The notes below the pieces were generated by a model. The model did not search any database, was not told the origin of the DNA, and saw only the letters and a list, made by a program, of their open reading frames with translations. Below, piece after piece: positions 31,094 to 40,043 of a stretch of DNA of 64,000 nt (within the stretch, counting starts at the first letter, position 1; every line of letters begins with the position of its first letter). The DNA lies in assembly GCA_910584365.1 (NCBI GenBank), contig CAJUAF010000002.1, forward strand, positions 186,001 to 250,000, written 5' to 3'. The DNA comes from an uncultured Muribaculaceae bacterium (GTDB lineage Bacteria; Bacteroidota; Bacteroidia; Bacteroidales; Muribaculaceae). The position numbers and the translations under genes are program-made.

Positions 31094-32758
31094 TTACTTC
31101 CCCAGTCCGAGCAACGAGCGGGCGTTGGCCCGGGCGGCCTCATTTACCGATGAACCGGACAGCATGACCGCAAGTTCGTCAACGCGCTCTTCAGGAGTAA
31201 GTTCGCAGATACGGGTTACGGTGGAGGTTTCGGTATCTTCCTTGAAAACTTTATAGTGGGCGTTCCCCTGCGCGGCTACCTGTGGCAGATGTGTGATGGC
31301 CATTACCTGGATATTGGAGGCGATATCGTGCATCATCTCCCCCATCCGGTTGGCAACATCGCCGGACACTCCAGTATCCACTTCGTCGAAAATTATCGAA
31401 GGAAGCTGCATCTTATCAGCTACAATGGATTTGATGGAAAGCATCAGACGGGATATCTCACCTCCCGATGCGGTACTGCCTACCGGCATCGGCTGCTGGT
31501 TCTTGTTGAACGCGAACAGAAACTCGATGAAGTCGATTCCCGTCGATGTCAATTCGGTCTCCTTGACCGCAATTTCCACCTGAAGGTTTTTCATCCCTAA
31601 CGGGAGGGCCCGTTCTTTCAGGATTTTTCCAAACTCCTCGGCAGTCTTGCGCCGTACAGCCGATATTTCCCGGGCCATGTCAAGGGCTTCTTTCTTAGCT
31701 CTTTTGGCTGCTATCTGCAGGGAATGGAGGGATTCATCTCCGAGGTCAATGGACCGGAGACGCTGACTGATACTGTCGCGCAACGCTATCAGTTCGCCGA
31801 CGCTGTCGACTTTGTGGCGTCTTTCCAGGTCGTAAATCATATTCAGGCGCTCCTCGACCGCTTCAAGCTGGCGCGGGTCGGCACCGAGCTGTCGGTCCGC
31901 CTCGGCGAAAGTCTGGTAAATGTCCTGACACTCCACTCTCATCGCATGGAGGCGTTCGGGAATACCTTCGGTCCCTTCGAGCAGGTCTGTCAGCGAATCG
32001 GCTTCGTCAGAAGCGGATTTCAGGAGGGAATCTACGTTCTCCTCGCCGTCGCCAAGCGTCCGAAGCACCGTAGCCAGAGATTCTTTTATATCGGCAATGT
32101 TTATCAGCACTTCCCTCTCTCTTTCCAGGTCCTCCTGTTCTCCCTCTTCGAGCTGGGCTTCCTGCAGCTGCTGATACTGGTAGCGGAGATATTCCTCCTC
32201 TTCGCGGGCCTGCTCGATATTGCGACGTGTAAGCTGGAACTGTTTTACCGCATGGCGGTAACGCCCGAAAATCTCCGAGAATTTCTTCAGACGTTCTTCA
32301 TTGCCGGCGAGCGAGTCGATGACCCGGAGCTGATAGGGAGGAGAGACCAGCAGCAGATTCTGATGCTGGGAATGGATGTCGACGAGCTGGAGGGCGATCT
32401 GCTGGAGTACGCTGACGGTGACCGGGGTGTCGTTGACAAACGCCCGGGAGCGCCCCCCGGGCGAGATTTCGCGCCGCAGGATTATATGCTCGTCATCCCA
32501 GTCGATGTCGTTCTCCTTGCAGATATTTTCCAGGGATCCGTAACCCCGGACGGAAAATACCGCTTCAGTCACTGACTTCATCTTCGGGTCGCGGACTGCT
32601 TTGGAATCGGCCCTTCCGCCGAGCAACAGAGACAAGGCGCCGAGCATGATAGATTTTCCGGCTCCGGTCTCGCCGGTGATAATATTGAAGCCCGGATGAA
32701 ACGTTATGTCCACCCGGTCAATCAGTGCGTAGTTGGAAATATGTAATGTCTCTATCAT
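31094..32758 (-). CDS. recN: DNA repair protein RecN
   Basis: The 554-residue SMC-like protein has P-loop GETGAGKS (29-36), long coiled coils between, and a C-terminal ABC signature and Walker B (SGGEISRLMLSIK; IIFDEVDTGVSG). RecN tethers broken DNA ends in double-strand break repair. Length and motifs are those of the family. Its ATG overlaps the stop of the upstream PorD-like gene as ATGA, so the two are translationally coupled. Confidence 0.96.
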   Translation of the reverse strand: MIETLHISNYALIDRVDITFHPGFNIITGETGAGKSIMLGALSLLLGGRADSKAVRDPKMKSVTEAVFSVRGYGSLENICKENDIDWDDEHIILRREISPGGRSRAFVNDTPVTVSVLQQIALQLVDIHSQHQNLLLVSPPYQLRVIDSLAGNEERLKKFSEIFGRYRHAVKQFQLTRRNIEQAREEEEYLRYQYQQLQEAQLEEGEQEDLEREREVLINIADIKESLATVLRTLGDGEENVDSLLKSASDEADSLTDLLEGTEGIPERLHAMRVECQDIYQTFAEADRQLGADPRQLEAVEERLNMIYDLERRHKVDSVGELIALRDSISQRLRSIDLGDESLHSLQIAAKRAKKEALDMAREISAVRRKTAEEFGKILKERALPLGMKNLQVEIAVKETELTSTGIDFIEFLFAFNKNQQPMPVGSTASGGEISRLMLSIKSIVADKMQLPSIIFDEVDTGVSGDVANRMGEMMHDIASNIQVMAITHLPQVAAQGNAHYKVFKEDTETSTVTRICELTPEERVDELAVMLSGSSVNEAARANARSLLGLGK

Positions 32759-33675
32759 TTGTTCGTTCCGGCCTTAATCATATTAATCCGCTTCATTTCC
32801 GTAGGATAAATCGGCGACAGGATTTCCACCACTTTGTCGCGTTCCGACTGGGAGGCTTTCGTATAGATGTTGACAAGTTCGTCGAGTTTGGCATCTTTGA
32901 AGATCGCCAGGGCGACCGACATCGCGTCCGCATCCATTATTTTCGTCAGCCCTTCAAGAGAGGCGGTAATCGAGGCTCTCCCCTTGTCGGGAGACAGGGC
33001 CATTTCGTCCAGTCCCTTGCGGTGATAGTCGTAAAGCATACTGCGCAATACGGATGTGGACGGGTCGGTGAAAGCGGCAAGCACCGCCGAGCGGTTGCGT
33101 TTGTCCTCGAAAGCTTTCCATCCGTTTTCACCCGACGACTGCGCCATCTGCACTATCTGGGCCAGCTGGTCGAACATCATCTGTCCGCCGTTGGGCGCGA
33201 AAGAATCGCTGTCCACCGCAATGAACAGGTAGGCGTAGAAATTCAGGATTGCCGTCAGCTGACTCTCCATGGTCGTCAGGCTGAACGTCAGCGGTTCCCC
33301 CTCCTGATATTCAAATTCGATTTTGTTGTCTTTGAAATTCAGCAGGGTCGTGGTATAGCTGGTGTTGTAAACCGGACGGGAGACCTGTACCTGAAGGTCC
33401 CCGACCATCTTATTGTCGGTGTATTCCTTGATTGTCAGGAAGAACCGGCAGTCAATCTTCTCATTGGTGGCGTACTGGAGATTTGTGAAGTGGTTCGTGT
33501 TGAGATACTCCGTAATCGCCTCCTTCAGGGTCTCGAAAACGCTTTTGTTGGTGGCCTGAATCTGGTCAGTGTTGATTTCGACCTGACAGTTAAGTTCCTG
33601 TGCGGCGCTCCTGTGCAGACAGGCCGCCAGCAGAACCGCAAGTGTCACAACAATATACCTGATTCCAGCTACCAT
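32755..33675 (-). CDS. porD: DUF4835 / PorD-like type IX secretion accessory protein
   Basis: The 306-residue exported protein has a signal peptide (MVAGIRYIVVTLAVLLAACLH...AQ) and the DUF4835 pattern: ELNCQVEINTDQIQATNKSVFETLKEAI near the mature start and EWYQ-type strand regions further on. PorD of type IX secretion is the named member of this family. The ATG at 33675 is preferred to an in-frame TTG at 33684. Its place between coaBC and recN is conserved in Bacteroidetes. Whether this bacterium has a full type IX system cannot be told here. Confidence 0.85.
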   Translation of the reverse strand: MVAGIRYIVVTLAVLLAACLHRSAAQELNCQVEINTDQIQATNKSVFETLKEAITEYLNTNHFTNLQYATNEKIDCRFFLTIKEYTDNKMVGDLQVQVSRPVYNTSYTTTLLNFKDNKIEFEYQEGEPLTFSLTTMESQLTAILNFYAYLFIAVDSDSFAPNGGQMMFDQLAQIVQMAQSSGENGWKAFEDKRNRSAVLAAFTDPSTSVLRSMLYDYHRKGLDEMALSPDKGRASITASLEGLTKIMDADAMSVALAIFKDAKLDELVNIYTKASQSERDKVVEILSPIYPTEMKRINMIKAGTNK

Positions 33676-33680
33676 GGCTT

Positions 33681-34934
33681 TCAAATGTTTCCTTTAAGTT
33701 TCTTTTCAATTAAGTCGGCGAGGTCCGATGCGACCTCCCGTTTGCTCTTCATCGGGAATTCCTGAGGCTCGCCCCCGGGGGTATAAACGGTCACCTTATT
33801 GGTGTCCGTGCCGAATCCGGCTCCTTTGTCTCGCAGGGAATTCATGACAATCATGTCGAGATTCTTGCGCCGGAGTTTGAGTTCGGCGTTGTGTTCCTCG
33901 TTGTCGGTCTCCAGCGCAAAGCCTATCAGCAGCTGCCCCTCTTTCTTCGCCTCGCCGAGGGCCCGGGCTATGTCGGGGTTCTTCACCAGCTCCAGACGGG
34001 GGGGCTCATTACCCTCGCGCTTGATTTTGGTTGCCGAAGGATGTTCTACGGTATAGTCCGCCACGGCCGCACACATCACGGCTATATCGGTCCGCGGGAA
34101 CAGTTCCTCACACCGCGCGGCCATTTCCCGTCCGGATTCCACGCTGAGGACCTCGATGCCGGTAGTCTGCGGTACTACTTCCACAGGCCCGGATACAATC
34201 GTAACGTTCGCTCCGCGCGAGGCGAGTTCGTCGGCTATCGCATAGCCCATTTTCCCGGTGGAATAGTTGGAGATATACCTGACGGGATCGATTTTCTCGC
34301 GGGTCGGACCGGCTGTCACCATAACGTTTTTCCCGGCCAGCGGACTTTTCTTTGTCGTTTCGCCGGAATTTCCGGGAGCCTGACCGGCAAAGAATCCCTC
34401 CAGTACTCTTACGATATTTTCCGGCTCCTCCATGCGTCCTTTGCCAATAAGATGCGAGGCCAGTTCCCCAGCCGCCGGTTCTATGATATGATTGCCGTAG
34501 GAACGGAGTTTGCAGAGATTGGCGGTAGTGGACGGATGGGCCATCATGTCGAGATCCATAGCCGGAGCGACGAAAACCGGGGCCTTTGCTGAAAGATAGG
34601 TGGTGACAAGCATATTGTCGGCCACACCGTTGGCCATTTTGCCAATGGTGCAGGCGGTTGCAGGCGCTATAACCATCGCGTCGGCCCATAAGCCGAGGTC
34701 CACATGGCTGTGCCATTCGCCGGTGTTGGCGGTAAAAAACTCGCTCACAACCGGTTTGCCACTCAGCGCAGAGAGTGTCACCGGAGTTATGAACTCCTTC
34801 GCGGAAGGGGTCATAACAACCTGCACTTCGGCTCCGGCCTTCACCATCAGACGTAGAAGAATAGCGGACTTGTAAGCCGCTATCCCTCCGGTTATTCCAA
34901 GAACGATATGTTTGCCTTTAAGAGAACTGTCCAT
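33681..34934 (-). CDS. coaBC: Bifunctional CoaBC, coenzyme A biosynthesis
   Basis: The 417-residue enzyme has an N-terminal flavin decarboxylase domain, CoaC (GITGGIAAYKSAILLRLM; VFVAPAMDLDMMAHPST), and a C-terminal CTP-dependent ligase domain, CoaB (VMVTAGPTREKIDPVRYISN; SNYSTGKMGYAIADEL). Together they turn phosphopantothenate and cysteine into 4'-phosphopantetheine. All recognisable motifs are present and the length is normal. It is followed by the PorD-like gene after 5 bases and lies 35 bases downstream of the exonuclease gene. Confidence 0.96.
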   Translation of the reverse strand: MDSSLKGKHIVLGITGGIAAYKSAILLRLMVKAGAEVQVVMTPSAKEFITPVTLSALSGKPVVSEFFTANTGEWHSHVDLGLWADAMVIAPATACTIGKMANGVADNMLVTTYLSAKAPVFVAPAMDLDMMAHPSTTANLCKLRSYGNHIIEPAAGELASHLIGKGRMEEPENIVRVLEGFFAGQAPGNSGETTKKSPLAGKNVMVTAGPTREKIDPVRYISNYSTGKMGYAIADELASRGANVTIVSGPVEVVPQTTGIEVLSVESGREMAARCEELFPRTDIAVMCAAVADYTVEHPSATKIKREGNEPPRLELVKNPDIARALGEAKKEGQLLIGFALETDNEEHNAELKLRRKNLDMIVMNSLRDKGAGFGTDTNKVTVYTPGGEPQEFPMKSKREVASDLADLIEKKLKGNI

Positions 34935-34969
34935 CAGTGTGGCGTAAATAATACGTATATATTCCTGTC

Positions 34970-35740
34970 TTACGACTTATGGGCGGCCCGCAGCTTTATC
35001 GCCATAAAAGCCCGCTTCGTGTTCGAGGGAAACTCTCCCTGCTGTATCCAGCTGAAATATCCCGGATCACGGCGCAGGACGTCGGCGGCCAGCTGCCCCT
35101 TGTATTTCCCGAAATTGATGACCTCACGGTGAAGATCATCGTAAATCAGGCGCCCCATAAGATCGACATTGCGGTTCTGGGTGGAATATTCCGCCAGGAG
35201 AGCTATGTCGTTGGGGAGATCGCCGTAATGGTCGAGCTGGGCCATCAATACCTCGTAAGTCGCCCTTGTATCGGCATTTGCCGAATGGGCCTCTTCCAGC
35301 TCCTTGGAGCAGTAGAAACGGTAGGCGGCTGAAAGGGTGCGCTGTTCCCGTTTGTGGAAAATCGTCTGGACATCCACAAAGCGGGCCGCGGAAAAATCGA
35401 AATCGATTCCGGCACGGGCGAACTCTTCGGCCAGCAGCGGAATATCGAAGCGATTGGAGTTGAAGCCGGCTATATCGCATCCGGCGAAGCTCTCGGCCAA
35501 AGCCGGAGCTATCTCTCGGAAGGCAGGCTTGTCGGCCACATCGGCGTCGGTGATATGATGTATGGCTGTTGCCTCTGCCGGAATGGGACAACCGGGATTC
35601 ACTCTTACCGTGCGCTGTATATCGGAGCCGTCAGGCATCACCTTTATCATCGAAATCTCGACGATGCGGTCACGCATGATGTCGGTACCGGTCGTTTCCA
35701 GGTCGAAGAATATTATCGGCCTTGAAAGGTTCAGTTTCAT
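34970..35740 (-). CDS. 3'-5' exonuclease, DnaQ / Pol III epsilon-like
   Basis: The 256-residue protein has a DEDD-type exonuclease domain with Exo I FDLETTGTD (D13, E15), Exo II GFNSNRFDIPLL (near 93-104) and Exo III HSANADTRATYEVL (near 152-165). The last, with H before D, marks the DEDDh group. It may proofread DNA synthesis; its place directly after the beta-clamp gene supports that. The C-terminal part (FGKYKGQLAADVLRRDPGYFSWI) carries the extra FGKYKG-type motif often found after the exonuclease in Bacteroidetes. Confidence 0.9.
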   Translation of the reverse strand: MKLNLSRPIIFFDLETTGTDIMRDRIVEISMIKVMPDGSDIQRTVRVNPGCPIPAEATAIHHITDADVADKPAFREIAPALAESFAGCDIAGFNSNRFDIPLLAEEFARAGIDFDFSAARFVDVQTIFHKREQRTLSAAYRFYCSKELEEAHSANADTRATYEVLMAQLDHYGDLPNDIALLAEYSTQNRNVDLMGRLIYDDLHREVINFGKYKGQLAADVLRRDPGYFSWIQQGEFPSNTKRAFMAIKLRAAHKS

Positions 35741-35767
35741 TATCGGAGATGGTCTTTGCTGTGAGGG

Positions 35768-36919
35768 TTAGAATTCCTGCACTGTCATCGGCATGAGGAT
35801 GATGACCAGCTCGGTATTTTCGGGATTCTCTTCTGGCACGAACACTCCGGGACGTGAGGGATCCGCTATCTTCATGAGAATATTTTCGGTGGAAAGAGTG
35901 TTGAAAATCTCAATGAGATAGCCGGCGGAGAAACCTATCACAAGATCGCGTCCGTTATAATCGCAGGGAATTTCCTCTACGGCGAAAGTGGAGTGACTGG
36001 TGTCATCGACCTTTATTTCCAGAAGACCGTGGGAGAAGCGGAACTTCATCAGGCCGTGGGCCGGGTCGGCGCAGACGCTTACGCGACGTACAGCCGTAAG
36101 AATCGATTCGCGGTCGAAAGTGGCCACGTAAGGATTGTTCTCAGGGATGACGCGCTCATACGGCGGGAAATTTCCTTTGATGAGACGGCAGCTCAGAGTG
36201 ATGCGTTCGGTTGTGAAAGTGGCGGATTTCTCGGTAAGCACAACCTTGACTTCCTCCTCTTTGGCCAGGAGCTGCTTGAGAAGCACGGAGGGTTTTACCG
36301 GAAGGATAAGGCGACGCTCGATTCCGGGCGCTGCGGTCTTGTTGGCGTATTTGACGAGCTTGCGGGTATCGGTAGCCACGAAGATAATGCCGTCTTTTTT
36401 GATGTCCCAGAGTATGCCGAGAAGCTGCGGACGGATCTGGTCGGTAGCCACGGCGAACAGGGTGTTTTCGATTCCGGAGACAATCATGCCTGCGGGCAGG
36501 GGGAGTTCGACGGGCGACTCATCGCCGGCGGCTATCTCTTTCAGCGGATCACTGCTGACGGGATACTGGTCGGCGTCCAGCGCCACGAGGTCGAACTTGC
36601 CGCCGGGGAAATCAATCTGCATAGCAAGCGAATCCAGGTCGACGGAAATCTCCACGTCAACCGCCGGAAGCTCCTTGCCGATATCGCAGAGACGTTTGGC
36701 ATTTGCCAGAAAGCGCCCGGATTCATCGACATTGCTGATTCCCAGACGGGCAACCAGGGTGTTCTCGGTATCGGAAGCGGTTACTGTCAGCTGCTCTTTC
36801 TCGGCATCGACTTCCAGCAGGAAGTTGTCGAGAACCGTCAGCGTATTCTTGGAGTTGATAGTCTTGCTTACCCCCGACAATGTCGAGTATAACGCGCGGC
36901 TTGCTACTGTAAATTTCAT
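35768..36919 (-). CDS. dnaN: DNA polymerase III beta subunit (sliding clamp)
   Basis: The 383-residue protein has the three-fold clamp repeat, beginning MKFTVASRALYSTLSGVSKTI and closing LVIILMPMTVQEF, where IILMPM is the typical end. The clamp encircles DNA and holds polymerase and repair enzymes. It is the first gene of a minus-strand operon leading to the exonuclease, coaBC, porD, recN and rlmB, transcribed from the promoter at 36,994-37,024. Confidence 0.97.
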   Translation of the reverse strand: MKFTVASRALYSTLSGVSKTINSKNTLTVLDNFLLEVDAEKEQLTVTASDTENTLVARLGISNVDESGRFLANAKRLCDIGKELPAVDVEISVDLDSLAMQIDFPGGKFDLVALDADQYPVSSDPLKEIAAGDESPVELPLPAGMIVSGIENTLFAVATDQIRPQLLGILWDIKKDGIIFVATDTRKLVKYANKTAAPGIERRLILPVKPSVLLKQLLAKEEEVKVVLTEKSATFTTERITLSCRLIKGNFPPYERVIPENNPYVATFDRESILTAVRRVSVCADPAHGLMKFRFSHGLLEIKVDDTSHSTFAVEEIPCDYNGRDLVIGFSAGYLIEIFNTLSTENILMKIADPSRPGVFVPEENPENTELVIILMPMTVQEF

Positions 36920-36993
36920 TTGCGTATATTGGTAAAAACTTTTTCTTGACTGACGGCCGGTTTCCTCATTTTCGTGGGGCGGCCTTTACCTGA

Positions 36994-37024
36994 CAAAGGT
37001 ACGAAATTCCCGCGTATCGTCAAA
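36994..37024 (-). promoter_or_regulatory. Promoter of the dnaN operon
   Basis: On the minus strand TTTG (37021-37024), 19 bases and TACCTTTG (36994-37001) match the -33/-7 consensus, about 75 bases before the dnaN start. Confidence 0.7.
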
Positions 37025-37033
37025 ATTCCCCAT

Positions 37034-37068
37034 AAAAAAAGTGAGGGGGTCATCACGACTGCCTCACT
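37034..37068 (-). terminator. Intrinsic terminator, probably of sodB
   Basis: On the minus strand AGTGAGG (37062-37068) pairs with CCTCACT (37040-37046) and is followed by a run of seven T (37034-37040). It lies downstream of sodB after about 250 untranslated bases and just upstream of the dnaN promoter, so it insulates the two units. Confidence 0.6.
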
Positions 37069-37320
37069 CTCCATTCATCACATTATGCTTACAATTAAGT
37101 GCTATGTCACTCTTTTCGATTTTTCTAATCTATCTCAAATGCTTGCTGTCTGTATGTTGCTGTTTCGATTGTTCTATGTTCTTTATACTAAAACGATAGA
37201 AACAGTATTGAAGTTGTGGCTGACAGCGTTAAATTCGTTTAAATAAATGTCTTTAAACTTAAATACTCTAAGTTAGCCGTCATGTCTGACCGGGTGCTGA
37301 CTTATGCTGCCGCACAGGGG
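37069..37320. other. AT-rich intergenic stretch after sodB
   Basis: These 252 bases between the sodB stop and its terminator hold no convincing gene; short frames on both strands lack good starts and family features. The sequence is AT-rich, unlike the neighbouring genes. It is either a long 3' untranslated region or hides a small RNA ending at the terminator. No -33/-7 promoter was identified inside it with confidence. Confidence 0.4.
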
Positions 37321-37896
37321 TCAGTAACGCCCTTCCACGATGGGCCAGTCAATAATGTCCCAAAGGCGTTCAAGGGCGTCTTTGCGCCGGTTCTGATAGT
37401 CGAGATAATAGGCGTGTTCCCATACGTCGAATGTCAGAATCGGGGTGAGTCCCTGGGTTATGGGATTGCCGGCGTTGGATTCCTGGGTGATGAAGAGCTT
37501 TCCGTCATTGTCCCGGGAAAGCCATACCCATCCGGACCCGAAAAGCTTCACTCCGGCATCGACGAATTCCTTTTTGAAATTGTCGAAGGAGCCGAACTGT
37601 TTGTCGATTGCCTGACGGAGGTCGCCTTCAGGTTCTCCGCCGCCGTCAGGAGAGAAGGAGAAGAAGTAGAATATATGGTTCCATGCCTGGGAAGCGTTGT
37701 TGAACATCGCGCCCTTCGAGTCGCGGATAATCTCCTCGAGAGGCAGTTCCTCGAACTCGGTTCCTTCCAGCAGTGCGTTTAGATTGTCGATATAGGTCTT
37801 CTCGTGCTTCCCGTAATGGAAGTCGACGGTTCTGCGGGAGATAACCGGCTCAAGCGCGTCATTGGCGTAGGGTAACTGGGGCTGGGTGTATTTCAT
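37321..37896 (-). CDS. sodB: Iron/manganese superoxide dismutase
   Basis: The 191-residue enzyme begins MKYTQPQLPYANDALEPVI. The metal ligands are visible: His in TVDFHYGKHEKTY, His in ASQAWNHIFYF, and Asp/His in LTFDVWEHAYYLDYQNRR, the standard Fe/Mn SOD signature. It detoxifies superoxide in the cytoplasm. Fe versus Mn use cannot be fixed; many Bacteroidales enzymes accept both. The ATG at 37896 is preferred to a TTG two codons upstream. Confidence 0.95.
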   Translation of the reverse strand: MKYTQPQLPYANDALEPVISRRTVDFHYGKHEKTYIDNLNALLEGTEFEELPLEEIIRDSKGAMFNNASQAWNHIFYFFSFSPDGGGEPEGDLRQAIDKQFGSFDNFKKEFVDAGVKLFGSGWVWLSRDNDGKLFITQESNAGNPITQGLTPILTFDVWEHAYYLDYQNRRKDALERLWDIIDWPIVEGRY

Positions 37897-38002
37897 TGTC
37901 AAAGCGTTTTAAGTGGTTAGTGAATAATCGGCGCAGGAAAAAGCGCCATGGTCGAATTCTACTAATCTAACGCAGTAACAGCTGAAAAGTTCAGGACGTG
38001 GG

Positions 38003-40018
38003 TCAGCGCCGGCGCAGTCTGCGGGCGATCTTGCGGTGGCGGTCGGCCTCATCGCTGTCGCCGAGGGCGTCGTGGACAGTAGCCAGGCGGTCATGAAGCA
38101 CCGCTGACTCCGGATTGATTTCCTCCGCTGCCATAAGGTAATTCAGAGCCTTGTAATAATTCTCGTCCCTGTCGCTCCCGTCGGAGGCAAGAACGCAATG
38201 CAGACGGCCTACGGCAAACAAGGCATCGAAATCTTCGGGATTCTTACGCAACAGCTCCGAAAAGGTTTCGGCGGCTGCAACATAATCACCGCCATCCATC
38301 GCCGCTTCCCCTTTCAGCCGAAGTGCCTCGCTCAAATCGGGAGCTATGTCAAACGCCTTGTCGAAATTGGCGATCGCCGCTCCGTAATTCTCATCCGAGA
38401 GGCAATCCATCCCCATCGCGATATATTCGCGTGCCAGCTTATGGAATTTCTCGTCGTTTGCCCGAAGTTGCGCCTCCAGCCGGACAATGCGGTCTGTGGC
38501 GCTCCCGAGACTATAAAGTTTACGTTTGAGCAGTCGGTTGACAAGCGGATTACTCAGTTCATCGCGTGCGTACAGTCCCTGGGTAAACAGATCTACGGCG
38601 GCGGAAAAATCTCCGGTATCGAAAGCCTTTGCGGCCCGGTGAAAGCAATCGTCGGCCTTGGCCTGTGTCATCGCAGCAGTCAGCAGGGCCGGATTGTTGA
38701 ACATCCCGCTGAACGAACGGATGGCGGGATTGACAAAGAAATCATAGGAATTGATTTTCGTCCTCAGCATAAGACCTTCGAGCGACTGGCATCTCGACAT
38801 GGCAACGTAAGCCTGTCCGGCGGCGAACGATCCCCCCTGCATATCTATTATTACGCGGGGAAATGTAAGTCCCTGGCTTTTATGGATGGTCAGTGCCCAT
38901 GCCAGCCGGAGGGGATATTGTGTGAACGTCCCCAAAATCTCCTCTTCGACTTTTTTGGATTCCGGGTCATAACGGTAGGCTACGTTTTCCCATATCTCCC
39001 GGTTGACGACATATGTGTTACCCCCTTCCAGAGTGACTTCCAGATTGTTCTCGGATGCCGAATGGATTTTACCGACAGTCCCGTTGACCCACCGTTTCTC
39101 AGGGTCGTTGCGCACAAAGACAACCTGCGCTCCGACTTTAAGTTCAAGTTCCAGCGGAGCCGGCAGTGAGTTCTCGGGAAACTTGTCGCGGATGACTCCG
39201 CGGTAGGTGTGGAGCTTACGCTTCAGGCTTGCCAGCCGGGAGGAATTTATGGCATCCACCGTATCGCGTTTCGGAGCCAGGGTTACAGTGAAATCCTCCT
39301 CTTTGTCATTGGCGGCCTGAGGAATCAGCCGGTCGTTGACGCGCCGCAGGTCATCGGGGGTGGTGGCGCCGAGGCGCATCCTGTCAAGCATCTCGATGAA
39401 CTCCGTGTCAGTCTGCCGGTAGACCTTCCGGAGTTCTATCGGAACCAGTGCGAATTCCCGGAAAACTCTGGCTGAAAAGAAAAACATATTCGGGTAAAGG
39501 TTGCGGAAAATATCCCGCATATCCGATGTCACCACCGGCTCGAGCTGGAATACATCGCCGACAAGCAGCAGTTGTTTGCCGCCGAAAGGCTCGCGCCAGC
39601 GTCCTGAATATAGCCTGAGGACCTTGTCGACAAAATCTATGATGTCGGCTCTCACCATCGATACTTCATCAATCACCACCAGCTCCAGCTCGCGGATGAG
39701 CTTCTGTTGCTGGGCCGAATGGCGCAGTCTCTGACGCAAATTCTTCATGCTCAGTTCCGGGTCATCGGGAAGCAGGGGCTTGAAAGGGATGTGGAAGAAG
39801 GAATGAAGTGTGACACCCCCGGCATTGACGGCGGCTATTCCCGTAGGAGCGAGTACGACGGTTTTCTTCGTTGTGTTCTCTACTATATATCGCAGGAAAG
39901 TTGATTTCCCGGTTCCCGCTTTGCCGGTCATGAAAACCGACTGACGGGTATAGGAAACCAACTTCCAGATATCCTGAAATTCAGGATTGTCGAGGTCTAT
40001 TTCTTTGTTGTCCACCAA
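38003..40018 (-). CDS. PIF1/RecD-like helicase with C-terminal TPR domain
   Basis: The 671-residue protein has superfamily 1 helicase motifs: Walker A GKAGTGKST (32-40), VVLAPTGIAAVNAGGVTLHS (motif Ia), VIDEVSMVRADI (motif II), LLVGDVFQLEPV (motif III) and LAWALTIHKSQGLTFPRVIID (motif V), with VAMSRCQSLEGL (motif VI). From about residue 455 it continues with tetratricopeptide-like repeats (CFHRAAKAFDTGDFSAAVDLFTQ; GAAIANFDKAFDIAPD; NYLMAAEEINPES). No ATG is near; the frame opens with TTG at 40018 or GTG at 40015. The TPR part may recruit partners to the helicase. Confidence 0.9.
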   Translation of the reverse strand: MVDNKEIDLDNPEFQDIWKLVSYTRQSVFMTGKAGTGKSTFLRYIVENTTKKTVVLAPTGIAAVNAGGVTLHSFFHIPFKPLLPDDPELSMKNLRQRLRHSAQQQKLIRELELVVIDEVSMVRADIIDFVDKVLRLYSGRWREPFGGKQLLLVGDVFQLEPVVTSDMRDIFRNLYPNMFFFSARVFREFALVPIELRKVYRQTDTEFIEMLDRMRLGATTPDDLRRVNDRLIPQAANDKEEDFTVTLAPKRDTVDAINSSRLASLKRKLHTYRGVIRDKFPENSLPAPLELELKVGAQVVFVRNDPEKRWVNGTVGKIHSASENNLEVTLEGGNTYVVNREIWENVAYRYDPESKKVEEEILGTFTQYPLRLAWALTIHKSQGLTFPRVIIDMQGGSFAAGQAYVAMSRCQSLEGLMLRTKINSYDFFVNPAIRSFSGMFNNPALLTAAMTQAKADDCFHRAAKAFDTGDFSAAVDLFTQGLYARDELSNPLVNRLLKRKLYSLGSATDRIVRLEAQLRANDEKFHKLAREYIAMGMDCLSDENYGAAIANFDKAFDIAPDLSEALRLKGEAAMDGGDYVAAAETFSELLRKNPEDFDALFAVGRLHCVLASDGSDRDENYYKALNYLMAAEEINPESAVLHDRLATVHDALGDSDEADRHRKIARRLRRR

Positions 40019-40043
40019 TCAGTATTGACAGCGGGAGATTATA

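Noticed and set aside
32725..33765. Long open frame opposite the PorD-like gene (346 codons)
   Set aside because: The minus-strand gene has a signal peptide, family pattern and operon context; the antisense frame has none.
36974..37246. Plus-strand frame of 90 codons between dnaN and sodB
   Set aside because: It runs through the dnaN promoter and the terminator hairpin and looks like random AT-rich coding; no domain seen.
38198..39169. Long open frame opposite the helicase gene (323 codons)
   Set aside because: It is a shadow of a gene with clear helicase motifs.
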